A stretch of 64,000 nt of DNA. It comes from Paenibacillus alba (GTDB lineage Bacteria > Bacillota > Bacilli > Paenibacillales > NBRC-103111). The DNA is taken from NCBI RefSeq assembly GCF_013204855.1, contig NZ_JABMKZ010000003.1:310001-374000 (forward strand), in the 5' to 3' direction. This document shows, piece after piece, positions 1 through 6,777 of this stretch. The position numbers and the translations under genes are program-made. Below the pieces are notes generated by a model. That model was not told the origin of the DNA and did not search any database. It worked only from the letters and a program-made list of their open reading frames with translations. The first letter of the stretch is position 1; each line of letters opens with the position of its first letter.

Positions 1-1
1 C

Positions 2-79
2 GGGCTCGACGGAGGTAAGCTTTGCAGTGACGGCTCCTATCAAGCTATTATTCATCCGGCATTAATTTCCGCAGTATAG
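2..79 (+). CDS. spoIIGA: Sporulation sigma-E factor-processing peptidase, C-terminal end only
   Basis: Reading frame 2 is open from the window edge and ends at TAG 77-79 after 25 codons. The last residues include GSYQAIIHPALI, which resembles the C-terminus of SpoIIGA, the membrane aspartic protease that removes the pro-sequence of sigma-E. The next gene is sigE, the invariable partner of spoIIGA in spore-formers, which supports the call. Everything upstream, including the membrane part and catalytic Asp, lies outside the window. The gap to sigE is 321 bases, much longer than the short spacing usual in bacilli, and is filled by the 39-bp hairpin array. Confidence 0.75.
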   Translation, partial: GLDGGKLCSDGSYQAIIHPALISAV

Positions 80-118
80 CGCTTTCAGAACGGATTGCTG
101 GCTATTAAAAACACGTTC

Positions 119-391
119 GCTTGCCTGATTCAGTTTTGCACAAGCAAAACTCAGATTACTTACGGTGCAAGTTTTCCTACGGAAAACTCGGCAAGTGCTT
201 ACGAAGTCAGTTTTGCACAGCAAAACTCAGATTACGCTTACGACGCAAGTTTTCCTACGGAAAACTCGGCAAATGCTTACGAAGTCAGTTTTGCACAGCA
301 AAACTCAGATTACGCTTACGATGCAAGTTTTCCTACGGAAAACTCGGCAAATGCTTACGAAGTCAGTTTTGCACAGCAAAACTCTTAGGAG
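119..391 (+). repeat. Array of seven 39-bp hairpin units ending in the sigE Shine-Dalgarno
   Basis: Units begin at 119, 158, 197, 236, 275, 314 and 353, exactly 39 bases apart. Two types alternate. One has the stem AGTTTTGCACAGCAAAACT, the other AGTTTTCCTACGGAAAACT; most begin GCTTACGA. The pair gives a 78-bp period. The last unit ends in AGGAGG at 387-392, which is the ribosome binding site of sigE. Because 39 is a multiple of 3, all three forward frames stay open, which is an artefact of the repeat. It lies in the spoIIGA-sigE transcript and would form serial RNA hairpins. Confidence 0.9.
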
Positions 392-400
392 GAAACTAAC

Positions 401-1123
401 ATGCTCTTGAAATGGAAAATGCTTTTTCAACTAGCGTATTATCGTATTTTAATGTTCTTAGGTCTTAAAGGAGAGGAAATCTACTACATAGGTGGTAGTG
501 AAGCTTTACCGCCACCGCTTACGAGAGAAGAAGAAGAATACTTATTGGAAAAATTACCATCCGGGGATGCCGCGATACGAGCGATGCTGATCGAGCGGAA
601 TCTGAGATTGGTTGTCTATATAGCTAGGAAATTCGAGAATACGGGGATAAATATCGAGGATTTGGTTTCAATCGGTGCTATCGGATTGATTAAAGCTGTG
701 AACACTTTTGACCCTGAGAAAAAGATAAAATTAGCAACCTATGCATCACGCTGCATCGAAAATGAGATACTTATGTACCTGCGACGCAACAGTAAGATTC
801 GTACAGAAGTTTCTTTCGATGAACCGCTGAATATTGATTGGGATGGAAATGAACTCCTGCTTTCCGATGTCCTTGGAACCGAGAATGATACGATCTATCG
901 TAACATCGAAGAGCAGGTAGATCGCAAGTTGCTGCATAAAGCGCTTGATAAGCTTAGTGAACGCGAGCGTATCATCATGGAGCTTCGGTTCGGCCTGCAA
1001 GACGGTGAAGAAAAAACACAGAAGGATGTTGCAGACCTGCTTGGTATTTCACAATCGTATATATCCAGATTGGAAAAGCGGATTATTAAAAGGCTTCGCA
1101 AGGAATTTAATAAGATGGTATAA
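401..1123 (+). CDS. sigE: RNA polymerase sporulation sigma factor sigma-E precursor
   Basis: This 240-residue protein is the mother-cell sigma factor of early sporulation. The first 25-30 residues form the hydrophobic, basic pro-sequence ([16 protein letters not shown]) that SpoIIGA removes. Region 2 follows ([16 protein letters not shown], then [15 protein letters not shown]), and region 4.2 lies at the C-terminus with the helix-turn-helix [19 protein letters not shown]. Length matches the family. The ATG lies 8 bases after AGGAGG, and that Shine-Dalgarno sits in the last 39-bp hairpin unit, so initiation could be affected by the hairpin. It is followed by sigG in the usual order. Confidence 0.97.
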   Translation: MLLKWKMLFQLAYYRILMFLGLKGEEIYYIGGSEALPPPLTREEEEYLLEKLPSGDAAIRAMLIERNLRLVVYIARKFENTGINIEDLVSIGAIGLIKAVNTFDPEKKIKLATYASRCIENEILMYLRRNSKIRTEVSFDEPLNIDWDGNELLLSDVLGTENDTIYRNIEEQVDRKLLHKALDKLSERERIIMELRFGLQDGEEKTQKDVADLLGISQSYISRLEKRIIKRLRKEFNKMV

Positions 1124-1223
1124 GAAAATTTTTTTTGGCAGGTTATGTGGAATTTGTTCAGCAGTCACGGGAGGGAGCAAGTCGCTGACCTTTTGTCAAG
1201 TGCCTAGACAGAGGGAAGGACAG

Positions 1224-1252
1224 GAATAAATCGGTTACTCACGGGGATAATT
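1224..1252 (+). promoter_or_regulatory. Candidate sigma-F/sigma-G type promoter of sigG
   Basis: GAATA at 1224-1228 and GGGGATAATT at 1243-1252, separated by 14 bases, fit the forespore sigma-F pattern (GHATA, 14-15 bases, GGNRANAWTW). It lies 34 bases before the sigG GTG. In Bacillus subtilis sigG is transcribed by sigma-F, so placement fits. This is a pattern match by eye. Confidence 0.5.
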
Positions 1253-1285
1253 AACAGTAATGTTTCTCCTTGGGAGGTAATCACG

Positions 1286-2068
1286 GTGACCCGAAATAAA
1301 GTTGAGATTTGTGGTGTTGATACCGCCAAACTGCCTGTTCTGACAAACGCAGAAATGCGTGAGCTGTTCTCTGATTTGCAGACCAAACAAGAACGGACTG
1401 CACGGGAGAAGTTGGTGAATGGGAACCTCAGATTGGTTCTAAGTGTGATTCAACGGTTCAACAATCGCGGAGAGTATGTGGACGATCTCTTCCAAGTTGG
1501 TTGTATTGGTTTGATGAAAGCCATTGATAATTTCGATTTAAGCCAAAATGTTAAATTCTCGACCTATGCTGTACCGATGATTATAGGTGAGATACGCCGC
1601 TACTTACGTGACAATAACCCGATTCGCGTTTCTCGTTCCTTGAGAGATATTGCTTACAAAGCTTTGCAAGTCAGAGACAGTTTGACGAATCAGAATTCTC
1701 GCGAACCGACGATTTATGAAATATCCGAAGCGCTTAATGTGCCCAAAGAGGATGTGGTCTTCGCTCTGGATGCTATTCAAGATCCGGTTTCCCTTTTTGA
1801 GCCGATTTATCATGATGGTGGAGATCCGATCTATGTGATGGATCAAATCAGTGATGAGCGGAATAAGGATATGTCCTGGATTGAAGGTATTGCCCTGCGG
1901 GAAGCGATGCGGAAATTGAATGCCAGAGAGAAAATGATCCTCTCCATGCGCTTTTTTGAAGGAAAAACACAAATGGAAGTTGCCGATGAGATTGGCATTT
2001 CACAGGCGCAAGTATCCAGACTTGAGAAGTCAGCCATATGCCAAATGCAAAAACATGTAAAATCGTAA
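1286..2068 (+). CDS. sigG: RNA polymerase sporulation sigma factor sigma-G
   Basis: This 260-residue protein is the late forespore sigma factor. The N-terminus TRNKVEICGVDTAKLPVL is nearly the same as in Bacillus SigG and fixes the GTG start, which follows GGGAGG at 1271-1276. Region 2 contains EYVDDLFQVGCIGLMKAIDN and YAVPMIIGEIRRYLRD. Region 3 follows, and region 4.2 carries the helix-turn-helix EVADEIGISQAQVSRLEK. Its targets are forespore genes such as the SASP genes; one such gene with a matching promoter occurs at 61330-61539. A hairpin terminator follows at 2081-2120. Confidence 0.97.
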   Translation: MTRNKVEICGVDTAKLPVLTNAEMRELFSDLQTKQERTAREKLVNGNLRLVLSVIQRFNNRGEYVDDLFQVGCIGLMKAIDNFDLSQNVKFSTYAVPMIIGEIRRYLRDNNPIRVSRSLRDIAYKALQVRDSLTNQNSREPTIYEISEALNVPKEDVVFALDAIQDPVSLFEPIYHDGGDPIYVMDQISDERNKDMSWIEGIALREAMRKLNAREKMILSMRFFEGKTQMEVADEIGISQAQVSRLEKSAICQMQKHVKS

Positions 2069-2080
2069 GTTCTTACATAA

Positions 2081-2120
2081 AGACCGGATCGGCTGTGACA
2101 AGCCGTGAAGGTCTTTTTTT
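2081..2120 (+). terminator. Rho-independent terminator after sigG
   Basis: AGACC...CGGCT pairs with AGCCG...GGTCT and is followed by a run of seven T. Confidence 0.85.
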
Positions 2121-2204
2121 GAGTTTCAGGACATTTTGCCCACTCCGCACATATACTAGTACAAAATCAGTTAAAATCTATTGAGATTCGTGGTGAGCAG
2201 CCTC

Positions 2205-2504
2205 ATGAAAATATCTGATTTTCAGACGAAGGATGTAATCAACATAGTAGATGGCAAAAAACTCGGCCAAATCAGTGATTTGGAGCTTGATTTGCGCCAA
2301 GGCCGTATTGAATCCATTGTTGTACCGAATCAAAGCCGGTTCTTCGGGCTGTTTGGTTCAGGCACGGACGTCATCATCCCATGGAAGCATATTGTGAAAA
2401 TCGGTGCTGATGTTGTACTCGTTAAACTCGAGGATGCTCGTCCTTATCGTCAAACGGATGACACTGAAGGTGTTTATGAGTTTAACCGGCAGTTCCGTAA
2501 TTGA
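2205..2504 (+). CDS. ylmC: YlmC/YmxH family PRC-barrel sporulation protein
   Basis: This short protein of 99 residues begins MKISDFQTKDVINI and contains the PRC-barrel pattern GKKLGQISDLELDLRQGRI followed by VIIPWKHIVKIGADVVLV, as in the YlmC/YmxH family. Members are linked to sporulation in bacilli but no biochemical activity is known. A longer frame runs upstream to a TTG at 2181; the ATG at 2205 is preferred because GGTGAG lies just before it and the family begins there. It sits between sigG and pgeF, its usual place. A long hairpin terminator follows. Confidence 0.88.
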   Translation: MKISDFQTKDVINIVDGKKLGQISDLELDLRQGRIESIVVPNQSRFFGLFGSGTDVIIPWKHIVKIGADVVLVKLEDARPYRQTDDTEGVYEFNRQFRN

Positions 2505-2509
2505 CCTGC

Positions 2510-2570
2510 GACACACGAGCGAAGGCTGCTGCGAAGCGCGATAGCCAAGCAGATATCGTGTGTCTTTTTG
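2510..2570 (+). terminator. Long-stem terminator after ylmC
   Basis: GACACACGA at 2510-2518 pairs with TCGTGTGTC at 2556-2564. The loop itself can fold (GGCTGCTGCG...ATAGCC), and TTTTT follows. Confidence 0.6.
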
Positions 2571-2616
2571 TTTTGTGCTAAAGTAGAAGTAGCTGAATGT
2601 GTAGGGAGAGAGACAG

Positions 2617-3489
2617 ATGGAACCATTTATCAAACAACAGAATGAGAATAGGCCAGTCCTATTTACGATAGCAAGCTGGTTGGAGCAGTTTAATGAAATA
2701 ACAGCAGGCTTTACTTCACGTCATGGAGGGGTGAGCATGGAGCCCTTTTCGACCCTTAATTGCGGGCTTCATGTTAATGATGTATCTGACCATGTAGTGA
2801 AGAATCGTGCACTCATTGCCGAAGCCCTTGAGCAGCCGTTTGAAGCCTTTACGTACGCAGAGCAAGTACATGGCAATGAGGTTGTCGTCGTAAGCGCTCA
2901 GGATAGAGGGAGAGGCCGGTCATCCAGAGTAGAGGCTATTCAGGCCAAGGACGGATTCATCACGAAGGAACGGGGGATTGTGCTATGTGCACAGTTTGCT
3001 GATTGCGTACCCTTATATTTCTATGATCCAGTTCAGCGTGTTGTCGGGCTAGCCCATGCCGGCTGGAAAGGGACCGTGCTAAACATTTCCATGGCTACAA
3101 TATCCTTAATGACACATACTTTTGGTAGTCAGCCGTCTGACATTTATGCGGCCATAGGACCATCCATTGGGGCGTGCTGCTATGAGGTTGATACAGTTGT
3201 AGCCAGTCGAGTAAAAGAGGTGCTTGAAGGAGCTCAAGCAGCACCTGAAGAGGGGGCTCCTGTACTGATTGCCAAAGATAATGGCAAGTATATGCTGAAT
3301 TTGCAAGAATTGAACCGAAAATTGTTGCGCCAAGCAGGAATTTTGTCGTCCCATATCGAAGTATCACAGTTATGTACGAGTTGTAACACCGATCAGTTCT
3401 TTTCACATCGAAAAGAAGGCGGTGCTACAGGCAGAATGATTGCTTGGATCGGACTTCTGCAAGAAGCGGATGAGCAAGCAATGCGTTGA
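2617..3489 (+). CDS. pgeF: Peptidoglycan editing factor PgeF (YlmD, former laccase/polyphenol oxidase family)
   Basis: This 290-residue cytosolic protein belongs to the DUF152/YfiH family. In Escherichia coli the family corrects peptidoglycan precursors carrying the wrong second amino acid; purine nucleosidase activity is also reported. Family signatures are visible: GFTSRHGGVS near residue 31, the HxxH-type ligand region AEQVHGNEVVVV, the Cys-bearing QFADCVPLYFYDP and the following GLAHAGWKGTVLNI, and SQLCTSCNTDQFFSHR at the C-terminus. The ATG follows GGGAGAG by 6 bases. It opens the ylmD-ylmE-sepF-ylmG-ylmH cluster beside division genes, consistent with a wall-related role. Confidence 0.9.
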   Translation: MEPFIKQQNENRPVLFTIASWLEQFNEITAGFTSRHGGVSMEPFSTLNCGLHVNDVSDHVVKNRALIAEALEQPFEAFTYAEQVHGNEVVVVSAQDRGRGRSSRVEAIQAKDGFITKERGIVLCAQFADCVPLYFYDPVQRVVGLAHAGWKGTVLNISMATISLMTHTFGSQPSDIYAAIGPSIGACCYEVDTVVASRVKEVLEGAQAAPEEGAPVLIAKDNGKYMLNLQELNRKLLRQAGILSSHIEVSQLCTSCNTDQFFSHRKEGGATGRMIAWIGLLQEADEQAMR

Positions 3490-3507
3490 AGTGAGGTGCT
3501 TTCGCAA

Positions 3508-4194
3508 ATGAATATACGTAATCGTAAAAATGAAGTCGAAGTTCGTGTTGCCGCAGCCTGTGAGCGGTCCGGACGAAAGCAAGAGGATATCAAGATCATA
3601 GCTGTAACCAAATATGTTTCTTTAGAAACAACACGAAGTGTTTTGGATGAAGGTTTGCAGCACATTGGCGAGAATCGGTGGCAGGATGTTAAGCCTAAGT
3701 GGGAGGCGCTGCATGAGCGAGGAACCTGGCATTTCATCGGACATCTCCAAACGAACAAAGTGAAAGACGTCATTGGCAAATTTGCCTATATTCACTCGTT
3801 GGATCGTATGTCGTTGGCCAAAGAACTGGACAAACAGGCAGCAGCCCTAGGTTTGGAAGTTAATTGCTTGCTGCAAGTGAATGTTTCCGGTGAGGAATCC
3901 AAATATGGCGTAGCCCCTGAGCATTTCTTTGATCTCGCCGCAGAAGTTAGCAAACTAACACATATACATATCACCGGCTTGATGACCATGGCTCCGTATG
4001 AGATGGAAGCTGATGCAACGAGACCTGTTTTTCGTGGATTAAGAGAGCTTCGAGATCAATTGAATGATCGGCAAATTTTCCCTTATGAGATCACCGAATT
4101 GTCAATGGGAATGTCCGGTGATTTTGAGGTAGCTATTGAAGAAGGCGCAACTTGGGTGCGTTTGGGAACGGTTTTGGTGGGTAAAGAAGAGTAA
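3508..4194 (+). CDS. ylmE: PLP homeostasis protein, YggS/YlmE family
   Basis: This 228-residue protein is a one-domain PLP-binding TIM barrel of the alanine racemase N-terminal fold. It balances vitamin B6 and amino-acid pools and is not a racemase. The Schiff-base lysine lies in [11 protein letters not shown] near residue 34. Further family motifs are [20 protein letters not shown], and [22 protein letters not shown], the PLP phosphate-binding end. A GTG at 3496 is in frame, but GAGGTG at 3493-3498 is then the ribosome binding site for the ATG at 3508. The gene follows pgeF by a few bases and precedes sepF. Confidence 0.9.
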   Translation: MNIRNRKNEVEVRVAAACERSGRKQEDIKIIAVTKYVSLETTRSVLDEGLQHIGENRWQDVKPKWEALHERGTWHFIGHLQTNKVKDVIGKFAYIHSLDRMSLAKELDKQAAALGLEVNCLLQVNVSGEESKYGVAPEHFFDLAAEVSKLTHIHITGLMTMAPYEMEADATRPVFRGLRELRDQLNDRQIFPYEITELSMGMSGDFEVAIEEGATWVRLGTVLVGKEE

Positions 4195-4246
4195 TGAAGA
4201 AATAATCACTGTTCTGGATGGAAGAACAAGACAGGAGGGAATTATA

Positions 4247-4669
4247 GTGGGTGTATATAACCGATTTATGAATTTTCTTGGACTGCAAGAAGAGGAAGAG
4301 GTTGTGGAGCGGGAACGGATTGTGGAAACAACAGAAGAACCTGAAACCAATCCATATGAATTGCGTAATAAAAATAAGGCGAATGTCGTCAGCATTCATT
4401 CACAGAAAAATGCACGTGTCGTGCTGAGCGAGCCTCGCACCTATGAAGAGACACAAGACATCGCAGATCATCTTCGATCTCGAAGAGCAGTGGTCGTTAA
4501 TCTGCAGCGCGTTCGCGGCGATCAAGCTGTGCGGATCGTAGATTTTTTGAGCGGAACAGTATATGCTTTGAATGGGTCTATTTCCAAACTAGGACCGAAT
4601 ATCTTTCTGTGTACACCAGACACCGTCGATATTCATGGTCACATCTCCGAGATGATGGGTGAGGAATAG
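4247..4669 (+). CDS. sepF: Cell division protein SepF
   Basis: This 140-residue protein is an FtsZ-binding partner that anchors and bundles Z-ring filaments at the membrane. The start [17 protein letters not shown] is the short amphipathic membrane helix typical of SepF. An acidic linker follows, then the DUF552 domain from about residue 62 ([54 protein letters not shown]). The GTG start 7 bases after AGGAGGG is chosen because it gives the conserved N-terminus; the open frame goes further upstream into ylmE. It is in the usual place between ylmE and ylmG. Confidence 0.95.
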   Translation: MGVYNRFMNFLGLQEEEEVVERERIVETTEEPETNPYELRNKNKANVVSIHSQKNARVVLSEPRTYEETQDIADHLRSRRAVVVNLQRVRGDQAVRIVDFLSGTVYALNGSISKLGPNIFLCTPDTVDIHGHISEMMGEE

Positions 4670-4701
4670 GCGCATATCCTAACACAGAGGTGGATGCTTA
4701 C

Positions 4702-4974
4702 GTGGCTTACGTTCACTATTATTTAAGTATTTTGATGGAAATTTATTATTTCATGATTATTGGTTATTTGATTCTTTCTTGGTTCCCGAATGCGCGTGAC
4801 AGCTTTATTGGTGGATTGTTGAGCAAATTGGTTGAGCCCTATTTAAGTCCTTTCCGGAAAATCATTCCGAGTATGGGCGTCATTGATTTCTCCCCAATCG
4901 TCGCTTTGATCGCCTTGCGATTTGTCGTGATGGGGATTTCAGCTGTGCTAGATTTCATTGTGGGGATGTTTTAA
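4702..4974 (+). CDS. ylmG: YggT family membrane protein (YlmG)
   Basis: This small membrane protein of about 90 residues has two hydrophobic segments (ILMEIYYFMIIGYLILSWF and FSPIVALIALRFVVM) around the conserved FPNAR and LVEPYLSPFRKIIP motifs of the YggT family. Family members affect division or membrane protein assembly in bacteria and chloroplasts; the exact role is unclear. The in-frame GTG at 4690 overlaps the Shine-Dalgarno GAGGTG at 4687-4692, so the GTG at 4702 is chosen. The stop is followed two bases later by the ylmH start. Confidence 0.9.
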   Translation: MAYVHYYLSILMEIYYFMIIGYLILSWFPNARDSFIGGLLSKLVEPYLSPFRKIIPSMGVIDFSPIVALIALRFVVMGISAVLDFIVGMF

Positions 4975-4976
4975 TT

Positions 4977-5759
4977 TTGTCAAAAGAACTATACGGCCAT
5001 TTTCATCCTGACGAACACCATTTTGTGGACAAAGCCTGGGACTGGGTTGAGCGGGCAGCGGAGCAGCATGCTGTGAAACTGACAGATTTCCTAGATCCCA
5101 GACAGGCATTTATTTTAACATCACTCGTTAACCGGCATCCCGATGTCCACTGTCGTTTGGATGGCGGATATTCGGCTGCAGAACGAAGGAGAGCATTGAT
5201 TGCCCCTGACTACCGTCCATTGGATGGAGAGGATATGGCCATGTCGGTGCTGTCTGTTGCTTCCGGAGACGGTAAATTTCTAACCTTAGAACATGGAGAT
5301 TACATGGGCGCCATTCTTGGACTCGGCATGAAGCGAGACAAGGTTGGCGATATTCATGTTATAGAGGGTGGCTGCCACTGCTTGGTAACACAGGATGCAG
5401 CCGATTACTTGCATTTGAATTTATCACAAGTTCATAAAGTGCATGTCCAAACTGAGTTATTGCCCCTGGATCAGTTGGAGCTGGCACAGGTGAGCTTGGA
5501 CGAGATCACCTTGTCTGTGGCCTCGATGCGGATGGATGGTATCGTGAGTGATGTTTTTCGTCTCAGTCGTGCCAAGGTATTGACACCTATTCAAGCTGGT
5601 CGCTGCCGAGTCAATTGGAAGCTCGAGGAAGATCCGAGCAAGCCTTTGAAAGAAGGCGACATGGTTTCTATGCAAGGCTTTGGCCGGTTTAAGGTGCTCG
5701 AAGTCGAAGGCGTCACGAAAAAAGGCCGGATTCGCGTGAAAATCGGTAAATTTGCCTAA
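4977..5759 (+). CDS. ylmH: S4-domain RNA-binding protein YlmH
   Basis: This 260-residue protein has the YlmH layout: an N-terminal region (GHFHPDEHHFVDKAWDWV), a central domain (LTSLVNRHPDVHCRLDGGYSAAERRR), and a C-terminal S4 domain from about residue 180 (ASMRMDGIVSDVFRLSRAK, KEGDMVSMQGFGRFKVLEV). YlmH homologues bind ribosomes and in Bacillus rescue stalled 50S subunits. The start is a TTG two bases after the ylmG stop, so translation is probably coupled. No closer in-frame ATG exists before residue 80. divIVA follows, as in Bacillus. Confidence 0.9.
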   Translation: MSKELYGHFHPDEHHFVDKAWDWVERAAEQHAVKLTDFLDPRQAFILTSLVNRHPDVHCRLDGGYSAAERRRALIAPDYRPLDGEDMAMSVLSVASGDGKFLTLEHGDYMGAILGLGMKRDKVGDIHVIEGGCHCLVTQDAADYLHLNLSQVHKVHVQTELLPLDQLELAQVSLDEITLSVASMRMDGIVSDVFRLSRAKVLTPIQAGRCRVNWKLEEDPSKPLKEGDMVSMQGFGRFKVLEVEGVTKKGRIRVKIGKFA

Positions 5760-5866
5760 GTGGAACATTTATCCACGAACTTTGCAGGAATTGCTTATTT
5801 TCTGTCGAACTGAAACAGTAAGAGTTAGGTGTAAACGGGCTTTCAGAGGAAGCTTGTTCCGTTTAT

Positions 5867-5906
5867 GCTTACGAAGTCAGTTTTGCTAAGCAAAACGCTA
5901 AGGAGG
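5867..5906 (+). repeat. Single 40-bp hairpin element carrying the divIVA Shine-Dalgarno
   Basis: The 40 bases match the last unit of the sigE-leader array (353-392) at 36 positions, including GCTTACGAAGTCAGTTTTGC and the final AGGAGG. The stem is GTTTTGC/GCAAAAC. The ATG of divIVA follows AGGAGG by 7 bases. Just upstream, TAAACGG (5832) and CCGTTTA (5859) form another stem. Confidence 0.85.
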
Positions 5907-5913
5907 GGCACTG

Positions 5914-6390
5914 ATGCCATTAACACCGTTAGACATACATAATAAAGAATTTTCCCGCTCGTTTCGCGGTTATGATGAAGATCAGGTCAACGAATTCCTC
6001 GATCAAGTCATTAAAGATTACGAAGCGTTGATTCGCGAGAATAAAGACTTACAGAATCAAACGGTGGCGCTTCAGGAGCGGCTGGATCATTTCACGAATA
6101 TTGAAGATTCGCTTAGCAAGACGATCATTGTCGCGCAAGAGGCGGCAGATGAAGTAAGAAGCAACGCGAAGAAAGAAGCCCAGTTGATCTTAAAAGAGGC
6201 CGAGAAAAATGCAGATCGCATCATCAATGAATCGTTGACGCGTTCACGCAAGGTGTCTCTGGAGATTGAAGAGTTGAAGAAGCAGGCATCGATTTATCGG
6301 ACCCGTTTTCGGACGCTGCTGGAAGCTCAGCTTGAACTGCTCAACACAGAAGGCTGGCAAAGCATGCAATTCGAGACCAAAGAAGAGTAG
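5914..6390 (+). CDS. divIVA: Cell division/polarity protein DivIVA
   Basis: This 158-residue coiled-coil protein binds negatively curved membrane at poles and septa. The N-terminal lipid-binding domain is clear (PLTPLDIHNKEFSRSFRGYD then EDQVNEFLDQVIKDYE). Heptad coiled coil covers about residues 35-75 and again 85-140. Length fits the short DivIVA of bacilli. The ATG follows AGGAGG, which lies in a 40-bp hairpin element almost identical to the one before sigE. It ends the ylm cluster; a sigma-A promoter and T-box for ileS follow. Confidence 0.95.
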   Translation: MPLTPLDIHNKEFSRSFRGYDEDQVNEFLDQVIKDYEALIRENKDLQNQTVALQERLDHFTNIEDSLSKTIIVAQEAADEVRSNAKKEAQLILKEAEKNADRIINESLTRSRKVSLEIEELKKQASIYRTRFRTLLEAQLELLNTEGWQSMQFETKEE

Positions 6391-6418
6391 GAAACTACTG
6401 TCCTAGGTGGTTGTCATA

Positions 6419-6447
6419 TTGACTATGCCTATTGAATTGGGTATACT
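6419..6447 (+). promoter_or_regulatory. Sigma-A promoter of the ileS T-box leader
   Basis: TTGACT at 6419-6424 and TATACT at 6442-6447 with a 17-base spacer lie about 25 bases before the T-box leader. Confidence 0.8.
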
Positions 6448-6469
6448 CCTGTTAAATGTATCTCAGCAA

Positions 6470-6732
6470 AGCTATGACTGGAACGAGTAGGGCGTCATTG
6501 CAGTGTCAGCGAATTAGGGTATCGGTGTGAGCCTAATCTCTGCAGCGTATCGAATATCCCCCAGGAGCGTCTCTTGAATCAAGTAGAGAGAACCGGGTCA
6601 TGCCGTTACACATGGTCGAGTGATTAAGCGATAGAGCTGCGCAATGTGCGCTGGTCCATTTGCTTAATAACGAGGGTGGTACCGCGAGTTGAGTTTCTCG
6701 TCCCTTTTTAGGGGATGGGAGGCTTTTTTTGT
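6470..6732 (+). promoter_or_regulatory. T-box riboswitch, isoleucine-type, upstream of ileS
   Basis: The leader holds the conserved T-box sequence AACGAGGGTGGTACCGCG near 6668-6686, followed by a terminator stem (CGTCCC/GGGGATGG region) and TTTTTTT at 6724-6730. The 5' end shows the GAACGAGTAG box near 6480, and Stem I includes a GGTGTGAGCC segment. A candidate specifier is ATC at 6556-6558, which would read isoleucine and agrees with the downstream gene. Uncharged tRNA-Ile would stabilise the antiterminator and let ileS be transcribed. The specifier assignment is by inspection only. Confidence 0.92.
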
Positions 6733-6777
6733 TTTTTGGACGCAAACAAGTTTAAGGTAAGAAATGGAGCGGTTGAC

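Noticed and set aside
119-391. A CRISPR array
   Set aside because: The units follow each other with no unique spacers and form internal hairpins. No cas gene is nearby. The same argument applies to the 112-bp array at 31616-32063.
95-410. Three overlapping forward reading frames in the sigE leader
   Set aside because: The repeat period is 39 bases, a multiple of 3, so all frames stay open without coding. The region lies in the spoIIGA-sigE spacer and holds the sigE ribosome binding site.
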